Below the pieces are notes generated by a model, which was given only the letters and a program-made list of their open reading frames with translations, made no database searches and was not told the DNA's origin. Shown here piece by piece: positions 18,437 to 27,451 of a DNA stretch of 64,000 nucleotides (its first letter is position 1; the number at the start of each line of letters is the position of its first letter). The DNA comes from Paraburkholderia gardini (GTDB lineage Bacteria > Pseudomonadota > Gammaproteobacteria > Burkholderiales > Burkholderiaceae), in the NCBI RefSeq assembly GCF_907164575.1, contig NZ_CAJQYY010000021.1, positions 1 to 64,000 on the forward strand, read 5' to 3'. A program made the position numbers and the translations under genes.

Positions 18437-18796
18437 ATGCGCCTCACGATTTTGATCAACGGGTCGGATCCCAGCGTGAATCACGATTACGCTGTGCTCT
18501 GGCTCGATACCGAGCAGCATCGATGGTCCAGAGAAGCACATCAGGGCATCGACTTCCCCGCATGGGGGGAAGTGCATGATGTCGATGGCGTGACGACGCT
18601 GTGCGCACCGCGCGACGACGAGCCGCTTTGCACGTTGCGCGGCCTGCATGTCGATCGCAAGCTGCGCGTGAGCGCGGCGCAAGGCTCGGCGGCATGGTCG
18701 TCGGCGGTGGCGCATGCGCCGATGAGCGGCTACTGGCGGCTGCAGGCCGTCGACCGCCAGCCCGTGCATGCCGAACATGGCGTGTTCGACAACTGA
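18437..18796 (+). CDS. DUF3564-like small conserved protein
   Basis: A 119-residue protein starting MRLTILINGSDPSVNHDYAV, which resembles the DUF3564 proteins that I associate with Burkholderia genomes; the assignment is from memory of the N-terminus and not certain. It has no signal peptide or membrane segment. It has alternating hydrophobic strands and a Trp-rich middle (LWLDTEQHRWSREAHQGID). The frame matches the high-GC codon pattern of its neighbours. Function unknown. Confidence 0.75.
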   Translation: MRLTILINGSDPSVNHDYAVLWLDTEQHRWSREAHQGIDFPAWGEVHDVDGVTTLCAPRDDEPLCTLRGLHVDRKLRVSAAQGSAAWSSAVAHAPMSGYWRLQAVDRQPVHAEHGVFDN

Positions 18797-18865
18797 TGCT
18801 GTTTGACGCGGCGCGGCCGTGATTCCGATGCGCGAAGCGCGGCATCTGGAATGCTGTCCGGAAGG

Positions 18866-19444
18866 TCAGTACGGCGTGGAGACCCTGAAGCGCTCGTTCC
18901 AGTTGTCGACGTACGCTCTCACGATCCTGTCGTCACCGCGCACGAGAAACCCGTTCTCGGCGTTGCGTTCCTGAGCCGATTTCGTGAAGTTGAACGAACC
19001 GGTGAAAACGCTTGCGTTATCGAACACCATGACCTTGTTGTGCGCGATCGCCGGTTTCGTGTCGATCACAACCGGAATGCCCGCATTGCGCAGGAACGTC
19101 GCGCTCGAATATCGCTGCGAAACCTGGCTCTTGTCGAGAATGACGCGAACGTCCACGCCGCGATCTTTGGCGCGCTTGACGGCGGCGGCGATCGGCGCGC
19201 TCGTGAACGAGTAAGCCTGGATCAGCAGCGTGCGCCGCGTGTTGTTGATTTCGTCGACGAGAAGATCCTGGCAGCTTGCGCCGTTCGGCACGAAACAGAC
19301 CCTGTACGACGCGCCCGGCGCAAATGGCACGCCAGGCTCCGCGTGCGAAAAAAGCTGTTTGCTCCACGTGGACAGCGAGGACTCCGCGTGGGCGACGGAC
19401 ATTGAGAACGCTAAAGCCGCGACGGCAAGAATACGTACACGCAT
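18866..19444 (-). CDS. Secreted phospholipase D-like nuclease/phosphodiesterase
   Basis: A 192-residue protein with a signal peptide (MRVRILAVAALAFSMSVAHA) and one PLD catalytic motif, HNKVMVFDN (H-x-K-x4-D), followed by the usual GSFNFTKSAQERNAEN. Single-motif members of this size, such as the Nuc endonuclease, act as dimers, each subunit giving one HKD motif. The predicted periplasmic location fits a nuclease or phosphodiesterase. The frame extends 40 codons upstream, but ATG 19444 starts the signal peptide. The genes around it give no functional hint. Confidence 0.87.
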   Translation of the reverse strand: MRVRILAVAALAFSMSVAHAESSLSTWSKQLFSHAEPGVPFAPGASYRVCFVPNGASCQDLLVDEINNTRRTLLIQAYSFTSAPIAAAVKRAKDRGVDVRVILDKSQVSQRYSSATFLRNAGIPVVIDTKPAIAHNKVMVFDNASVFTGSFNFTKSAQERNAENGFLVRGDDRIVRAYVDNWNERFRVSTPY

Positions 19445-19734
19445 GCGATGTTTCTGACCCGGAAGTGCCGTTCGGAAGAGCGTGAAAGTATATCGGCATG
19501 GCAACGCCTTCGCGATCTTTTCGACACCTTTTCGGCGACGTGAAGCATTCCGTCGTTCGATCACAGGCGCGAAATCACATGTTGCGTGACAGCGTGTCGA
19601 TAAGCGCCACTTCGCTGCCAGTCGAGGAAAGACTCGAATTCATCGACCGGTTTCCGTGCGAAATTGTCGGCTACCCGCAGGTTTGAAATGACTTTGCCGG
19701 CGGTTATGAAGAATTCGATCCGGGGACGTCATCC

Positions 19735-20280
19735 ATGAGAACACTCACCGAACAGTTGACGCAGTACGCGGCGTATCATCGCGACCGCCGCAATATCGCC
19801 ACGCACTTCGTCGGCATTCCCATGATCGTGCTTGCCGTTGCCGTGCTGCTGAGCCGGCCCGCGCTCGCCTTCGCCGCGTTGCCGTTCCCGCTTTCCCCCG
19901 CGTGCGTGCTGGTCGTCGTCATGGCGCCTTACTACCTCGTGCTCGACGTGCCGCTCGGCATCATGATGGCCGCGGCGCTTGCGCTGTGCGTCGCCGCCGG
20001 CCAGTGGCTCGCCGCGCAGTCCACGCTGACGTGGCTCGTTTCCGGTGTGGGCCTCTTCGTGGTCGGCTGGGTGTTCCAGTTTGTCGGCCACGTTGTGTAT
20101 GAACATCGCAAGCCGGCGTTCGTCGACGATCTGACCGGACTCGTCATCGGTCCGCTCTTCGTACTCGCCGAAGCGTTGTTTGGCCTGGGCTGGCGCCCCG
20201 CGCTACGCAAAGCCGTCGAGGCGCGGGTCGGCGCGACGCGCATCAATCCCGCCGCGCCGGTTCCCGCGCAGCGACGCTAG
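19735..20280 (+). CDS. DUF962 / Mpo1-like membrane protein
   Basis: A 181-residue inner-membrane protein with about four hydrophobic helices. Its start, TLTEQLTQYAAYHRDRRNIATHFVGIP, and the later FVGHVVYEHRKPAF are characteristic of the DUF962/Mpo1-like family, whose yeast member Mpo1 is an iron-dependent dioxygenase in 2-hydroxy fatty-acid breakdown. The conserved histidines in HFVG and GHVVYEH are present. Its TAG stop overlaps the stop codon of the convergent rarD gene by four bases. Confidence 0.85.
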   Translation: MRTLTEQLTQYAAYHRDRRNIATHFVGIPMIVLAVAVLLSRPALAFAALPFPLSPACVLVVVMAPYYLVLDVPLGIMMAAALALCVAAGQWLAAQSTLTWLVSGVGLFVVGWVFQFVGHVVYEHRKPAFVDDLTGLVIGPLFVLAEALFGLGWRPALRKAVEARVGATRINPAAPVPAQRR

Positions 20281-21173
20281 CGCGGCGCGAAGCGCACAAG
20301 GCGCACGCCATGCAGCGCGGTCAGCGCGACGGCGATCCAGATCGGCCCGTAAGTGGCCAGCTGCGCGGCCGTAAGCGTCTCGCGCAGCAGCGTCACCGAT
20401 ACGATCACGAGCAGCACCGGCTCGACGTAGCCAAGAACGCCGAAGAGCGCCATCGGCAACAGCCGGCTCGCCTTCAGATACGACGCGAGCGCAACGGTGC
20501 TGAGCGCGCCGAGTCCCGGCAACAATAAAAACCACATGTCGTAGCGGCCAGCGAGCAATGCGAGCGACCCGCCTGTCACGACAAACGCAATCGCGACAGG
20601 AAAAAGCAGCGCCACTTCGAGCGCAAACGCAGTCAGCGAATCGGCGTTTATCTTGCGGCGCAACACGAAATACGGCGGATAGCCGAGCGCGACGAGCAAC
20701 GTCGGCCAGGAAAATGCGCGCGTCATCCACAGTTCATGCGCGACGCCGAGCGCCGCGCATGCGACAGCCAGCCATTGCAGCCCTTCAAGACGCTCGTGAT
20801 AGTAAAAGCGCCCGACAAGCACCATGGTCAGCGGCAACAGGAAATAGCCGAGCGAGACTTCGAGCATGCGGCCGTGCAGCGGCGCCCACAGGAAAACCCA
20901 TAACTGCACGCCAAGCAGCGCGGCGCTTACCACCAGTGCAAACCCGATGCGCGGCTGTCTGAGCGCGCGCAGCGCGAGTTCGCGTAACGCCGGCAGCCTT
21001 CCCCGCAACGCGATCAGAAGCAGCGCGCCGGGCACGGTCCAGATGATTCGCCACGCGAAGATATCGAGGCCCGTGAGCGGCGCGAGCAGCTTTGCATAGG
21101 CCGAAAGCAATGCGAACAGTGCCGAAGCGCCCACGGATAACGCGATGCCGCGTCCCGGCTCATACTGGTTCAT
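20277..21173 (-). CDS. rarD: RarD family EamA transporter
   Basis: A 298-residue ten-helix membrane protein of the RarD subfamily, with the diagnostic N-terminus (SALFALLSAYAKLLAPLTGLD, then FAWRIIWTVPGALLL) and the later LRRKINADSLTAF. RarD proteins are named from chloramphenicol sensitivity in Pseudomonas, but their substrate is poorly defined. It ends head-to-head with the DUF962 gene, the two stop codons overlapping in a CTAG. Confidence 0.88.
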   Translation of the reverse strand: MNQYEPGRGIALSVGASALFALLSAYAKLLAPLTGLDIFAWRIIWTVPGALLLIALRGRLPALRELALRALRQPRIGFALVVSAALLGVQLWVFLWAPLHGRMLEVSLGYFLLPLTMVLVGRFYYHERLEGLQWLAVACAALGVAHELWMTRAFSWPTLLVALGYPPYFVLRRKINADSLTAFALEVALLFPVAIAFVVTGGSLALLAGRYDMWFLLLPGLGALSTVALASYLKASRLLPMALFGVLGYVEPVLLVIVSVTLLRETLTAAQLATYGPIWIAVALTALHGVRLVRFAPR

Positions 21174-21643
21174 CGATCCGCCGGCAGCGATACCGCGGCA
21201 TTCGAGCTGCGCAGCACGCGCTGAACCTGCCCGGCAAACGGCAAAACACCTGCCGTGCCGCGCTCAAAAGAGGCGTCTTTCATTTTCATCACAAAGATTC
21301 GTAGAGGCGGGCGGCGCATCGGAAAAGGGGCAGCTGTCACCGCCGCGTAAAAGCAAGCCCGCATTCTAGACGCAGACGCGTCGCCCCGATCGCTGCATTT
21401 ATTCCGTGCGCATCGGCGCCCGATGGACTAGAACGTAACTTCACCCGTCAGCAGCGATTCCGGTTTAGGGATAACCTTTCGCGTCGAACCGCTTCGCACG
21501 TGCAGCCGACAAGCGCGATTCTTGCTTCAACGCACGTCCTTGCCATCATCAGCGCGGGCACGTACCCGCCTTTCCGATGCGCGCGTCACCGATGCGCGCC
21601 AACCCGCACGGCCAGCAGCCACCACCGAAAAGAGGAACACTGC
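21174..21643. other. Intergenic region before egtD
   Basis: A 470-bp gap between divergent rarD and egtD. It presumably holds both promoters. No supported gene, hairpin or familiar operator was seen; the frame open from 21500 reads into egtD but lacks a start signal. Confidence 0.55.
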
Positions 21644-22612
21644 ATGACTCAGCCTGCGCTATTGCAAGAAGTGACACCCGGATTTGCCGTTGAGGTCCGC
21701 GCCGGCCTGACAAAGGCGCCGCAAAAGGAATTGCCGTCGAAATACCTTTACGACGAAGTGGGCTCCGCGCTCTTCGAAGTGATCACGGCGTTGCCCGAAT
21801 ACGGCGTCACGCGCTCGGAAGAGCGCCTCTTGGCGCGTCACGCCACCGACATCGTCGCGCAGCTTTCACCGGACGTCACCGTCGCCGAACTCGGCAGCGG
21901 CAGTGGCCGCAAGACCCGTCGAATTCTTGAAGCACTGTGTAAAAAGCGTCCCACTTCTTACTGCCCGATTGAAATTTCGCGCACTGCTTTGCAATTGTGT
22001 CGGCGCGAGCTCGGCGATATCGAACGGATTTCGATTGTCGGTTATGAGAAGGATTATCTGGCGGGGCTCGCGGAAGTCAGCGAAAAGCGGCCGGACGGAG
22101 AGCAACTGCTGGTGCTGTTCCTTGGCAGCACGATCGGCAATTTCGGGCGGCTCGCGGCGACACGTTTTCTGCGCGACATCCGCATGATGCTGAAGCCGGG
22201 CGACGCGCTGCTGCTCGGCACGGACCTCGACAAACCGGTGCCGACGCTCGTCGCTGCCTACGACGATCCGATCGGCGTGACCGCGGCGTTCAACCTGAAC
22301 CTGCTCGCGCGGATCAACCGCGAACTCGACGGCGATTTTCCGCTCGATGCGTTCGAACACGTCGCGCGCTTCAATCCGGAAGTGCGCAGCATCGAGATGC
22401 ATCTGCGCGCGAAACGGCGTGTGAGCGCGCATGTCGCGGCGGCACGGCTCACGGTGACGCTGGAAGAAGGCGAGACGATCTGGACGGAAAGCAGCCACAA
22501 ATATCGCGCCGACGAAGTCGGGCCGATTGCCGGCGATGCGGGCTTCACGTGCCAGCATCAATGGATCGAACGCGATTGGGGTTTTGCGGAAAGCCTGCTG
22601 GTGGCGCGCTAG
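21644..22612 (+). CDS. egtD: L-histidine N-alpha-methyltransferase (EgtD family)
   Basis: A 322-residue SAM-dependent methyltransferase of the EgtD/DUF2260 family, which makes hercynine (trimethylhistidine), the first intermediate of ergothioneine. The SAM-binding loop AELGSGSGRKT is at 81-91, the family start KYLYDEVGSALFEVITALPEYG at 34-55, and the FLGSTIGNF motif follows. ATG 21644 has AGAGGA upstream. The usual partner egtB, which adds the sulfur step, is not adjacent, so ergothioneine synthesis would need genes elsewhere. A terminator hairpin follows at once. Confidence 0.9.
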   Translation: MTQPALLQEVTPGFAVEVRAGLTKAPQKELPSKYLYDEVGSALFEVITALPEYGVTRSEERLLARHATDIVAQLSPDVTVAELGSGSGRKTRRILEALCKKRPTSYCPIEISRTALQLCRRELGDIERISIVGYEKDYLAGLAEVSEKRPDGEQLLVLFLGSTIGNFGRLAATRFLRDIRMMLKPGDALLLGTDLDKPVPTLVAAYDDPIGVTAAFNLNLLARINRELDGDFPLDAFEHVARFNPEVRSIEMHLRAKRRVSAHVAAARLTVTLEEGETIWTESSHKYRADEVGPIAGDAGFTCQHQWIERDWGFAESLLVAR

Positions 22613-22624
22613 TTCTTTCGGGAA

Positions 22625-22654
22625 GCGCGGCGCGGCATGCGCGCCGCGTGTTTT
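22625..22654 (+). terminator. Intrinsic terminator of egtD
   Basis: A 9-bp GC stem, CGCGGCGCG (22626-22634) with CGCGCCGCG (22640-22648), a 5-nt loop and then GTTTT. It lies between the convergent egtD and acylphosphatase genes, right after the egtD stop. Confidence 0.65.
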
Positions 22655-22667
22655 GCTTCGCGCGCGT

Positions 22668-22964
22668 CTAGTGCTGCTCGAAGCGCTCGTAGCGTTTTTC
22701 GGTCGACCGTTCTTCGCCGCTGACTTCGGTCACGCGCGCCGAAGGCGGTCCGTGACGCAGCCACGACAGCATCCGGTCGACCTGGTTGGCCGTGCCCTGC
22801 AACATCGCATCCACCGAGCCGTCCTCGAGATTGGCGACCCAGCCCCGGATGCCGAGCGCGTGCGCCTGACGCACGGTCGCGTGACGAAAGCCGACGCCCT
22901 GCACCATCCCGCGCACACGCACGTAATACGTTTCGATTCGTGAATCCAGATCTGGCGCAGTCAT
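22668..22964 (-). CDS. acyP: Acylphosphatase
   Basis: A 98-residue acylphosphatase, which hydrolyses acyl phosphates. The catalytic arginine lies in VQGVGFRHAT and the catalytic asparagine in GWVANLEDGSV, both at the usual positions. Length is typical. The start MTAPDLDSRIETYYVRV is preceded by GGAG. Convergent with egtD. Confidence 0.92.
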   Translation of the reverse strand: MTAPDLDSRIETYYVRVRGMVQGVGFRHATVRQAHALGIRGWVANLEDGSVDAMLQGTANQVDRMLSWLRHGPPSARVTEVSGEERSTEKRYERFEQH

Positions 22965-23166
22965 GCCGGCTTCTCCTGACTATCTTTTCAAGCCGGCATT
23001 CTAGTCGTCCCACCGGATTGATGCTGGCTTGCACGACATTGCGGCACACGCCGGTGACCGCCGCGCGCGCTCCACGTACAATCCGTCGACCATTCACCCG
23101 GCGCAGCCCGCTTTCGCACGCCCACGCGAACGAAACGCCGCGCGCCATGCAGGGAAACCGAAACGG

Positions 23167-24180
23167 ATGACCGATCAGAATCGCGATCTGGTGCTCGTCA
23201 CCGGCGCCTCCGGCTTTGTCGGATCGGCAGTGGCGCGCATTGCACAGCAAAAGGGTTTTGCGGTGCGCGTGCTCGTGCGCGCGACGAGTCCGCGGCGCAA
23301 CGTCGAGGCGCTCGACGCGGAAATCGTCGTGGGCGACATGCGCGACGAGGCGTCGATGCGCGCCGCGCTGCGCGGTGTGCGCTACCTCTTTCACGTCGCC
23401 GCGGATTACCGTCTGTGGGCACCGGACCCGCTCGACATCGAGCGCTCGAACCTCGAAGGCACCGAAGCGACGATGCGCGCGGCGCTCGCCGAAGGCGTCG
23501 AGCGGATCGTGTACACGAGCAGCGTGGCCACGCTGAAAGTGACGAGTTCCGGCCAGTCCGCCGATGAAACCTCGCCGCTCACGCCCGACAAGGCAATCGG
23601 CGTGTACAAGCGCAGCAAGGTGCTGGCCGAGCGCGCGGTGGAACGCATGATCGCGCAAGACAGGCTGCCCGCCGTGATCGTCAATCCGTCGACGCCGATC
23701 GGCCCGCGCGACGTCAAGCCGACGCCGACCGGGCGCATCATCGTCGAGGCGGCGCTCGGCAAGATTCCGGCGTTCGTCGATACCGGCCTGAATCTCGTGC
23801 ACGTCGACGACGTCGCCGCCGGGCACTTCCTGGCGCTGGAGCGCGGCAACATCGGCGAGCGCTACATTCTGGGCGGCGAAAACCTGCCGTTGCAGCAGAT
23901 GCTTGCCGACATCGCGAATCTCACCGGCCGCAAGCCGCCGACGATTGCGCTGCCGCGCTGGCCGCTGTATCCGCTGGCCGTCGGCGCGGAAGCAGTCGCG
24001 AAGTTCACGAAGCGCGAGCCGTTCGTCACGGTCGACGGGTTGAAGATGTCGAAGAACAAGATGTACTTCACGTCGGCGAAGGCGGAGCGTGAACTCGGTT
24101 ATCGCGCGCGCCCGTATCGCGAAGGCTTGAGCGACGCGCTGCAGTGGTTCCGGGAGGCCGGTTATCTGAAGAAGGCATGA
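23167..24180 (+). CDS. hpnA: HpnA, hopanoid-associated sugar epimerase
   Basis: A 337-residue extended-SDR/NAD-dependent epimerase matching HpnA. The Rossmann motif GASGFVG is at the N-terminus, the catalytic YKRSK gives Tyr and Lys, and the HpnA-like regions VGDMRDEASM, HVAADYRLWAPDP and NPSTPIGPRDVKPTPTG follow. HpnA is linked to hopanoid side-chain sugar metabolism. ATG 23167 has AGGGA upstream; an upstream open stretch is ignored. It opens the hopanoid locus, followed 113 bp later by a hypothetical gene on the same strand. Confidence 0.92.
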   Translation: MTDQNRDLVLVTGASGFVGSAVARIAQQKGFAVRVLVRATSPRRNVEALDAEIVVGDMRDEASMRAALRGVRYLFHVAADYRLWAPDPLDIERSNLEGTEATMRAALAEGVERIVYTSSVATLKVTSSGQSADETSPLTPDKAIGVYKRSKVLAERAVERMIAQDRLPAVIVNPSTPIGPRDVKPTPTGRIIVEAALGKIPAFVDTGLNLVHVDDVAAGHFLALERGNIGERYILGGENLPLQQMLADIANLTGRKPPTIALPRWPLYPLAVGAEAVAKFTKREPFVTVDGLKMSKNKMYFTSAKAERELGYRARPYREGLSDALQWFREAGYLKKA

Positions 24181-24293
24181 GCGCTGTCGCCGTACGGCCG
24201 CACATGCACTTTGTTACAACGTCGGCCGGCCGGCATCCGTTCAGGGCCGCACGCAGCGGTTAAAATCGCCGGTCTTACCAGAGAAAGTCTCGC

Positions 24294-24824
24294 ATGAATC
24301 TTCAAGAACAGATTGGCGCGCTCGAAACGGGCGTCGATCAGCTCCATCAGCTCATCCAGGTCGCGCTTGCCCCGAAGGCCACGGCTATGGCCGCCGCGGA
24401 ATCCGCGGCAGAAGTGGCATCGGAGGCCGCCGCTGAAGCCGGCGCCGGCGCGGCTATGTCGCCCGGGCCCGCTGAACTGGACGCTCCCGTTGCCGGTGAA
24501 AAGCCTGCGCTCAGCATCGCCCGTCCGGCGCAGAACGAAATCACGATGACGATCGGCGGCCAGACCGTCTCGCTGCATACCGAACAGGTCGGTCAACTGA
24601 TCGAGGAACTGGCGAACGCGCGCGCGTCGATGACGCCCGAGCCGCCGGGCGGCCTGCCGACAGGCTGGCGCTTCGTATCGACGAAGAATCCGGTGATGGC
24701 CGCGCAGAAGCAGTCGAACGGCGACCGTCTGCTGGTGCTGCGTCACACCGGCCACGGGTGGGTGCCGTTCACGTTCTCGCCGGAGATGGTTGTCCAGATG
24801 TACGCGATGCTGACGCAGCGTTGA
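24294..24824 (+). CDS. Conserved hypothetical protein inside hopanoid locus
   Basis: A 176-residue protein not recognised. It has a short N-terminal helical segment (MNLQEQIGALETGVDQLHQL), an Ala/Glu/Pro-rich low-complexity linker (about 30-75) and a folded-looking C-terminal part (80-176) with strands (EITMTIGGQTVSLHTEQV) and conserved-looking aromatic residues (GWRFVSTKNPV; HGWVPFTFSPEMVVQMY). It has no signal peptide or membrane helix, so it is probably cytoplasmic. It lies between hpnA and the convergent hpnB, so a role with the hopanoid genes is possible but unproven. Confidence 0.75.
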   Translation: MNLQEQIGALETGVDQLHQLIQVALAPKATAMAAAESAAEVASEAAAEAGAGAAMSPGPAELDAPVAGEKPALSIARPAQNEITMTIGGQTVSLHTEQVGQLIEELANARASMTPEPPGGLPTGWRFVSTKNPVMAAQKQSNGDRLLVLRHTGHGWVPFTFSPEMVVQMYAMLTQR

Positions 24825-24831
24825 TGCAGAA

Positions 24832-24852
24832 GGCGGCGCATTGCGCGCCGCC
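24832..24852. terminator. Hairpin in convergent gap before hpnB
   Basis: An 8-bp GC stem, GGCGGCGC (24832-24839) with GCGCCGCC (24845-24852), and a 5-nt loop, in the 54-bp gap between two convergent genes. There is no T-tract, so it is only terminator-like. Confidence 0.35.
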
Positions 24853-24878
24853 CGCGCCGTTTGCGGTTCCGGGCGGTT

Positions 24879-26057
24879 CTAGCGCTCCTGCACCGGCGCC
24901 TGAACCCGCGCTTTCCACTGACCGCCCTTGCCGCGCCAGTACCGCAACGCCGAAGCGAACGTCGCGCCGACATAGAACAGCGCGACGAGCGGCAGGAACG
25001 GCGCCCACAGCGGCGAGCGGCCGTAGTACCGGAGCATCGGCGCGTAGGCGCAACACATCAGCGCCCAGGCAAGCCACGCCGGCCAGCCGAGCGGGCCAAG
25101 CACGAGCGCCACGACCGGCGGAACCAGATAGATGACCGCCATGCCCACAAGCGTTCCGGCCAGCAGCCAGCCGTTGTAGCGCAGCTGCGTGAACGCCGTG
25201 CGCGCGATCATGTTCCAGATGTCCTTCCAGCTGTCGTAGGGCCGCAACGAAACGCTGCGCGCTGCGACGTCCAGCCGGATCGGATGACGCCCTTCGCCGC
25301 GATGCTTGATACGCGCCGCGAGGCTGCAGTCGTCGATCAGTTCGGCACGGATTGACTCGATGCCGCCGGCTTCCTCGAGCGCGGTGCGCCGCACCAGCAT
25401 GCAGCCGCCGGCGGCCGCTGCCGTCCTGTTGCGCGGGTTGTTGACCCACGAGAACGGATAAAGCTTCGCGAAAAAGAACACGAACGCCGGGATCAGCGCC
25501 TTTTCCCAGAAGGAATCGCAGCGCAGACGGACCATCAGGGAGACGAGATCGCGCTTTTCTTCCTCGGCGCGCACGACAAGCTGCGTCACGGCATCGGCCG
25601 GATGACCGATGTCGGCGTCGGTGAGAAGCAGGAAGTCGGCGGCCAGGCCGAGCGTTTTGACAGCCTCGATGCCCTGCGACTGCGCCCAGACCTTGCCGGA
25701 CCAGCCCGCCGGAAGCGGCTTCGCGGCCAGCACGGTCAGCCGGTCGGCACATTGCAGCTGGAGCGCGGCGGCGCGGGCGGCGTCGGCGGTGCCGTCGGTG
25801 CTGTGGTCATCGACGACGATCACGTGGAACGCGCCCGCGTAATCCTGACCCAGCAGCGAAGCGACCGCCCGGGCGATCACGTCGGCCTCGTTGCGGGCCG
25901 GCACGACCGCGACCACGGCTGGCCAGCCTTCGCTGCCGCGCGGTTTCGCGGCCAGTGGAGCTGCCGGACGCGTGCGCCAGAACCCGCCGCGCGCGAGCAG
26001 CAGCACACCCCAGATCAGCAGGGAAAGACACGAAAGTGCAAACAGAACCAGGATCAT
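24879..26057 (-). CDS. hpnB: HpnB, hopanoid-associated glycosyltransferase
   Basis: A 392-residue membrane-bound family 2 glycosyltransferase of the HpnB type. One N-terminal helix precedes the catalytic domain, which has VVPARNEADVIARAV, the metal-site region LLLTDADIGHP and LIDDCSLAARIKHRG. Two or three C-terminal helices follow (GTLVGMAVIYLVPPVVALVL and later). It is placed in hopanoid side-chain modification by family naming. It is on the opposite strand from hpnA and divergent from ispH. Confidence 0.9.
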   Translation of the reverse strand: MILVLFALSCLSLLIWGVLLLARGGFWRTRPAAPLAAKPRGSEGWPAVVAVVPARNEADVIARAVASLLGQDYAGAFHVIVVDDHSTDGTADAARAAALQLQCADRLTVLAAKPLPAGWSGKVWAQSQGIEAVKTLGLAADFLLLTDADIGHPADAVTQLVVRAEEEKRDLVSLMVRLRCDSFWEKALIPAFVFFFAKLYPFSWVNNPRNRTAAAAGGCMLVRRTALEEAGGIESIRAELIDDCSLAARIKHRGEGRHPIRLDVAARSVSLRPYDSWKDIWNMIARTAFTQLRYNGWLLAGTLVGMAVIYLVPPVVALVLGPLGWPAWLAWALMCCAYAPMLRYYGRSPLWAPFLPLVALFYVGATFASALRYWRGKGGQWKARVQAPVQER

Positions 26058-26496
26058 GCGTTGCCCTCAACCGACAGGTCTCGCGCGGAAACGGCCCATT
26101 CCGGCGCCCGGTGCGGCAGTTCGCGTGCGACGCGGGCGCGGACATATTCGGGGCGGTCGACCTTCATCCTGCGAGCCTTGAAATGCATCCGGTGATCCGG
26201 ACAGTGAAGCGGCCCGTGAGGCGGCCAGCAAACGCAGCCGTTACAAGCGGGTACCGCAAGGTCCGATAGTTTAAGGGTTCCGCACCCGCGCTGCAGCGAG
26301 TCATTATTGCCGCGGCGTTTGTGGTATCGGACATGTCCTGGAAAGCGCGTCCTGGCCGATCGCGTTAGAATGCGCGTTTGGTTTTCGGTGTGCCGGCTCC
26401 GGTCGGACTCAATACACCATCTAATATGATGCCGCGGCGATAAGGTCGTTTTTACCGACTTCTTCGAAACCCGCGTCAGTCGGAGTTCGCCAGCCT
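26058..26496. other. Intergenic region between hpnB and ispH
   Basis: A 439-bp divergent promoter region. No supported gene was found. No operator could be named. Confidence 0.55.
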
Positions 26497-27441
26497 ATGC
26501 GAGTCATCCTTGCTCAACCCCGCGGCTTTTGTGCGGGCGTTGTCCGCGCGATCGAGATTGTCGATCGCGCCTTGCAGCAACACGGGGCGCCCGTTTATGT
26601 GCGCCACGAAATTGTCCACAACCGTCATGTGGTCGATAACCTGCGCCGGAAAGGCGCCCGTTTCGTCGAGGAGCTCGACGAGGTGCCCCAGGGCGCCGTG
26701 GCGATTTTCAGCGCGCACGGCGTCGCCCAGACCGTCGAGCGTGATGCGGAACAGCGCGGCCTCGACGTGCTCGACGCAACCTGCCCGCTTGTCACGAAAG
26801 TGCATGTTCAGGGTCGTCAGTACGTGGGCTCCGGCCGCACGCTGATTTTGATCGGACATGCCGGGCATCCGGAAGTCGAAGGGACGATCGGCCAGATTCC
26901 CGGCAAGGTGCTGCTTGTGCAAAGCGAGGCCGAAGTCGGTACGCTCGATCTGCCGCTCGACACGCCGCTTGCGTACGTCACGCAGACCACGCTTTCGGTC
27001 GACGACACACGCGACATCATCGACGCGCTGTTGCGCCGCTTCACCGACATCGTCGGCCCGGATACGCGCGACATCTGCTACGCGACGCAAAACCGCCAGG
27101 CGGCGGTGCGCGAACTGAGCACGCAGGTCGATGTGCTGCTGGTCGTCGGTGCGACGAACAGCTCGAACTCGAACCGTCTGCGCGAAATCGGCGGCGAAAC
27201 GGGTGTGCCGAGCTACCTCGTCGCCGATGGTTCCGAAGTGCGGCCGGAGTGGTTTGCGCATGCGCAGACCGTCGGTATCACGGCGGGCGCGTCGGCGCCG
27301 GAGGAAATGGTTGAAAACGTGATCGATGCGCTGCGCGCATTGGGGTCCGTCGAAGTCACGACGATGTCGGGCCGGGAAGAGAAAGTTGAATTCAAGTTGC
27401 CGTCAAAGCTGACGCAACCACTCGCTGCACGCGAAGTTTAA
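26497..27441 (+). CDS. ispH: 4-hydroxy-3-methylbut-2-enyl diphosphate reductase
   Basis: A 314-residue IspH/LytB, the last enzyme of the MEP isoprenoid pathway, producing IPP and DMAPP with a 4Fe-4S cluster. Cluster cysteines are in [13 protein letters not shown] (Cys13) and [11 protein letters not shown]; the third is in [10 protein letters not shown]. The conserved glutamate/TxN region appears as [11 protein letters not shown]. It is located immediately before hpnH (10-bp gap), so it probably serves as a hopanoid-locus copy that boosts precursor supply; whether another ispH exists on the main chromosome cannot be seen here. Confidence 0.95.
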   Translation: MRVILAQPRGFCAGVVRAIEIVDRALQQHGAPVYVRHEIVHNRHVVDNLRRKGARFVEELDEVPQGAVAIFSAHGVAQTVERDAEQRGLDVLDATCPLVTKVHVQGRQYVGSGRTLILIGHAGHPEVEGTIGQIPGKVLLVQSEAEVGTLDLPLDTPLAYVTQTTLSVDDTRDIIDALLRRFTDIVGPDTRDICYATQNRQAAVRELSTQVDVLLVVGATNSSNSNRLREIGGETGVPSYLVADGSEVRPEWFAHAQTVGITAGASAPEEMVENVIDALRALGSVEVTTMSGREEKVEFKLPSKLTQPLAAREV

Positions 27442-27451
27442 GGAGGACGTC

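Noticed and set aside
19498-19686. 62-codon frame upstream of the DUF962 gene
   Set aside because: No ribosome site, no recognisable features and short length; kept as noncoding.
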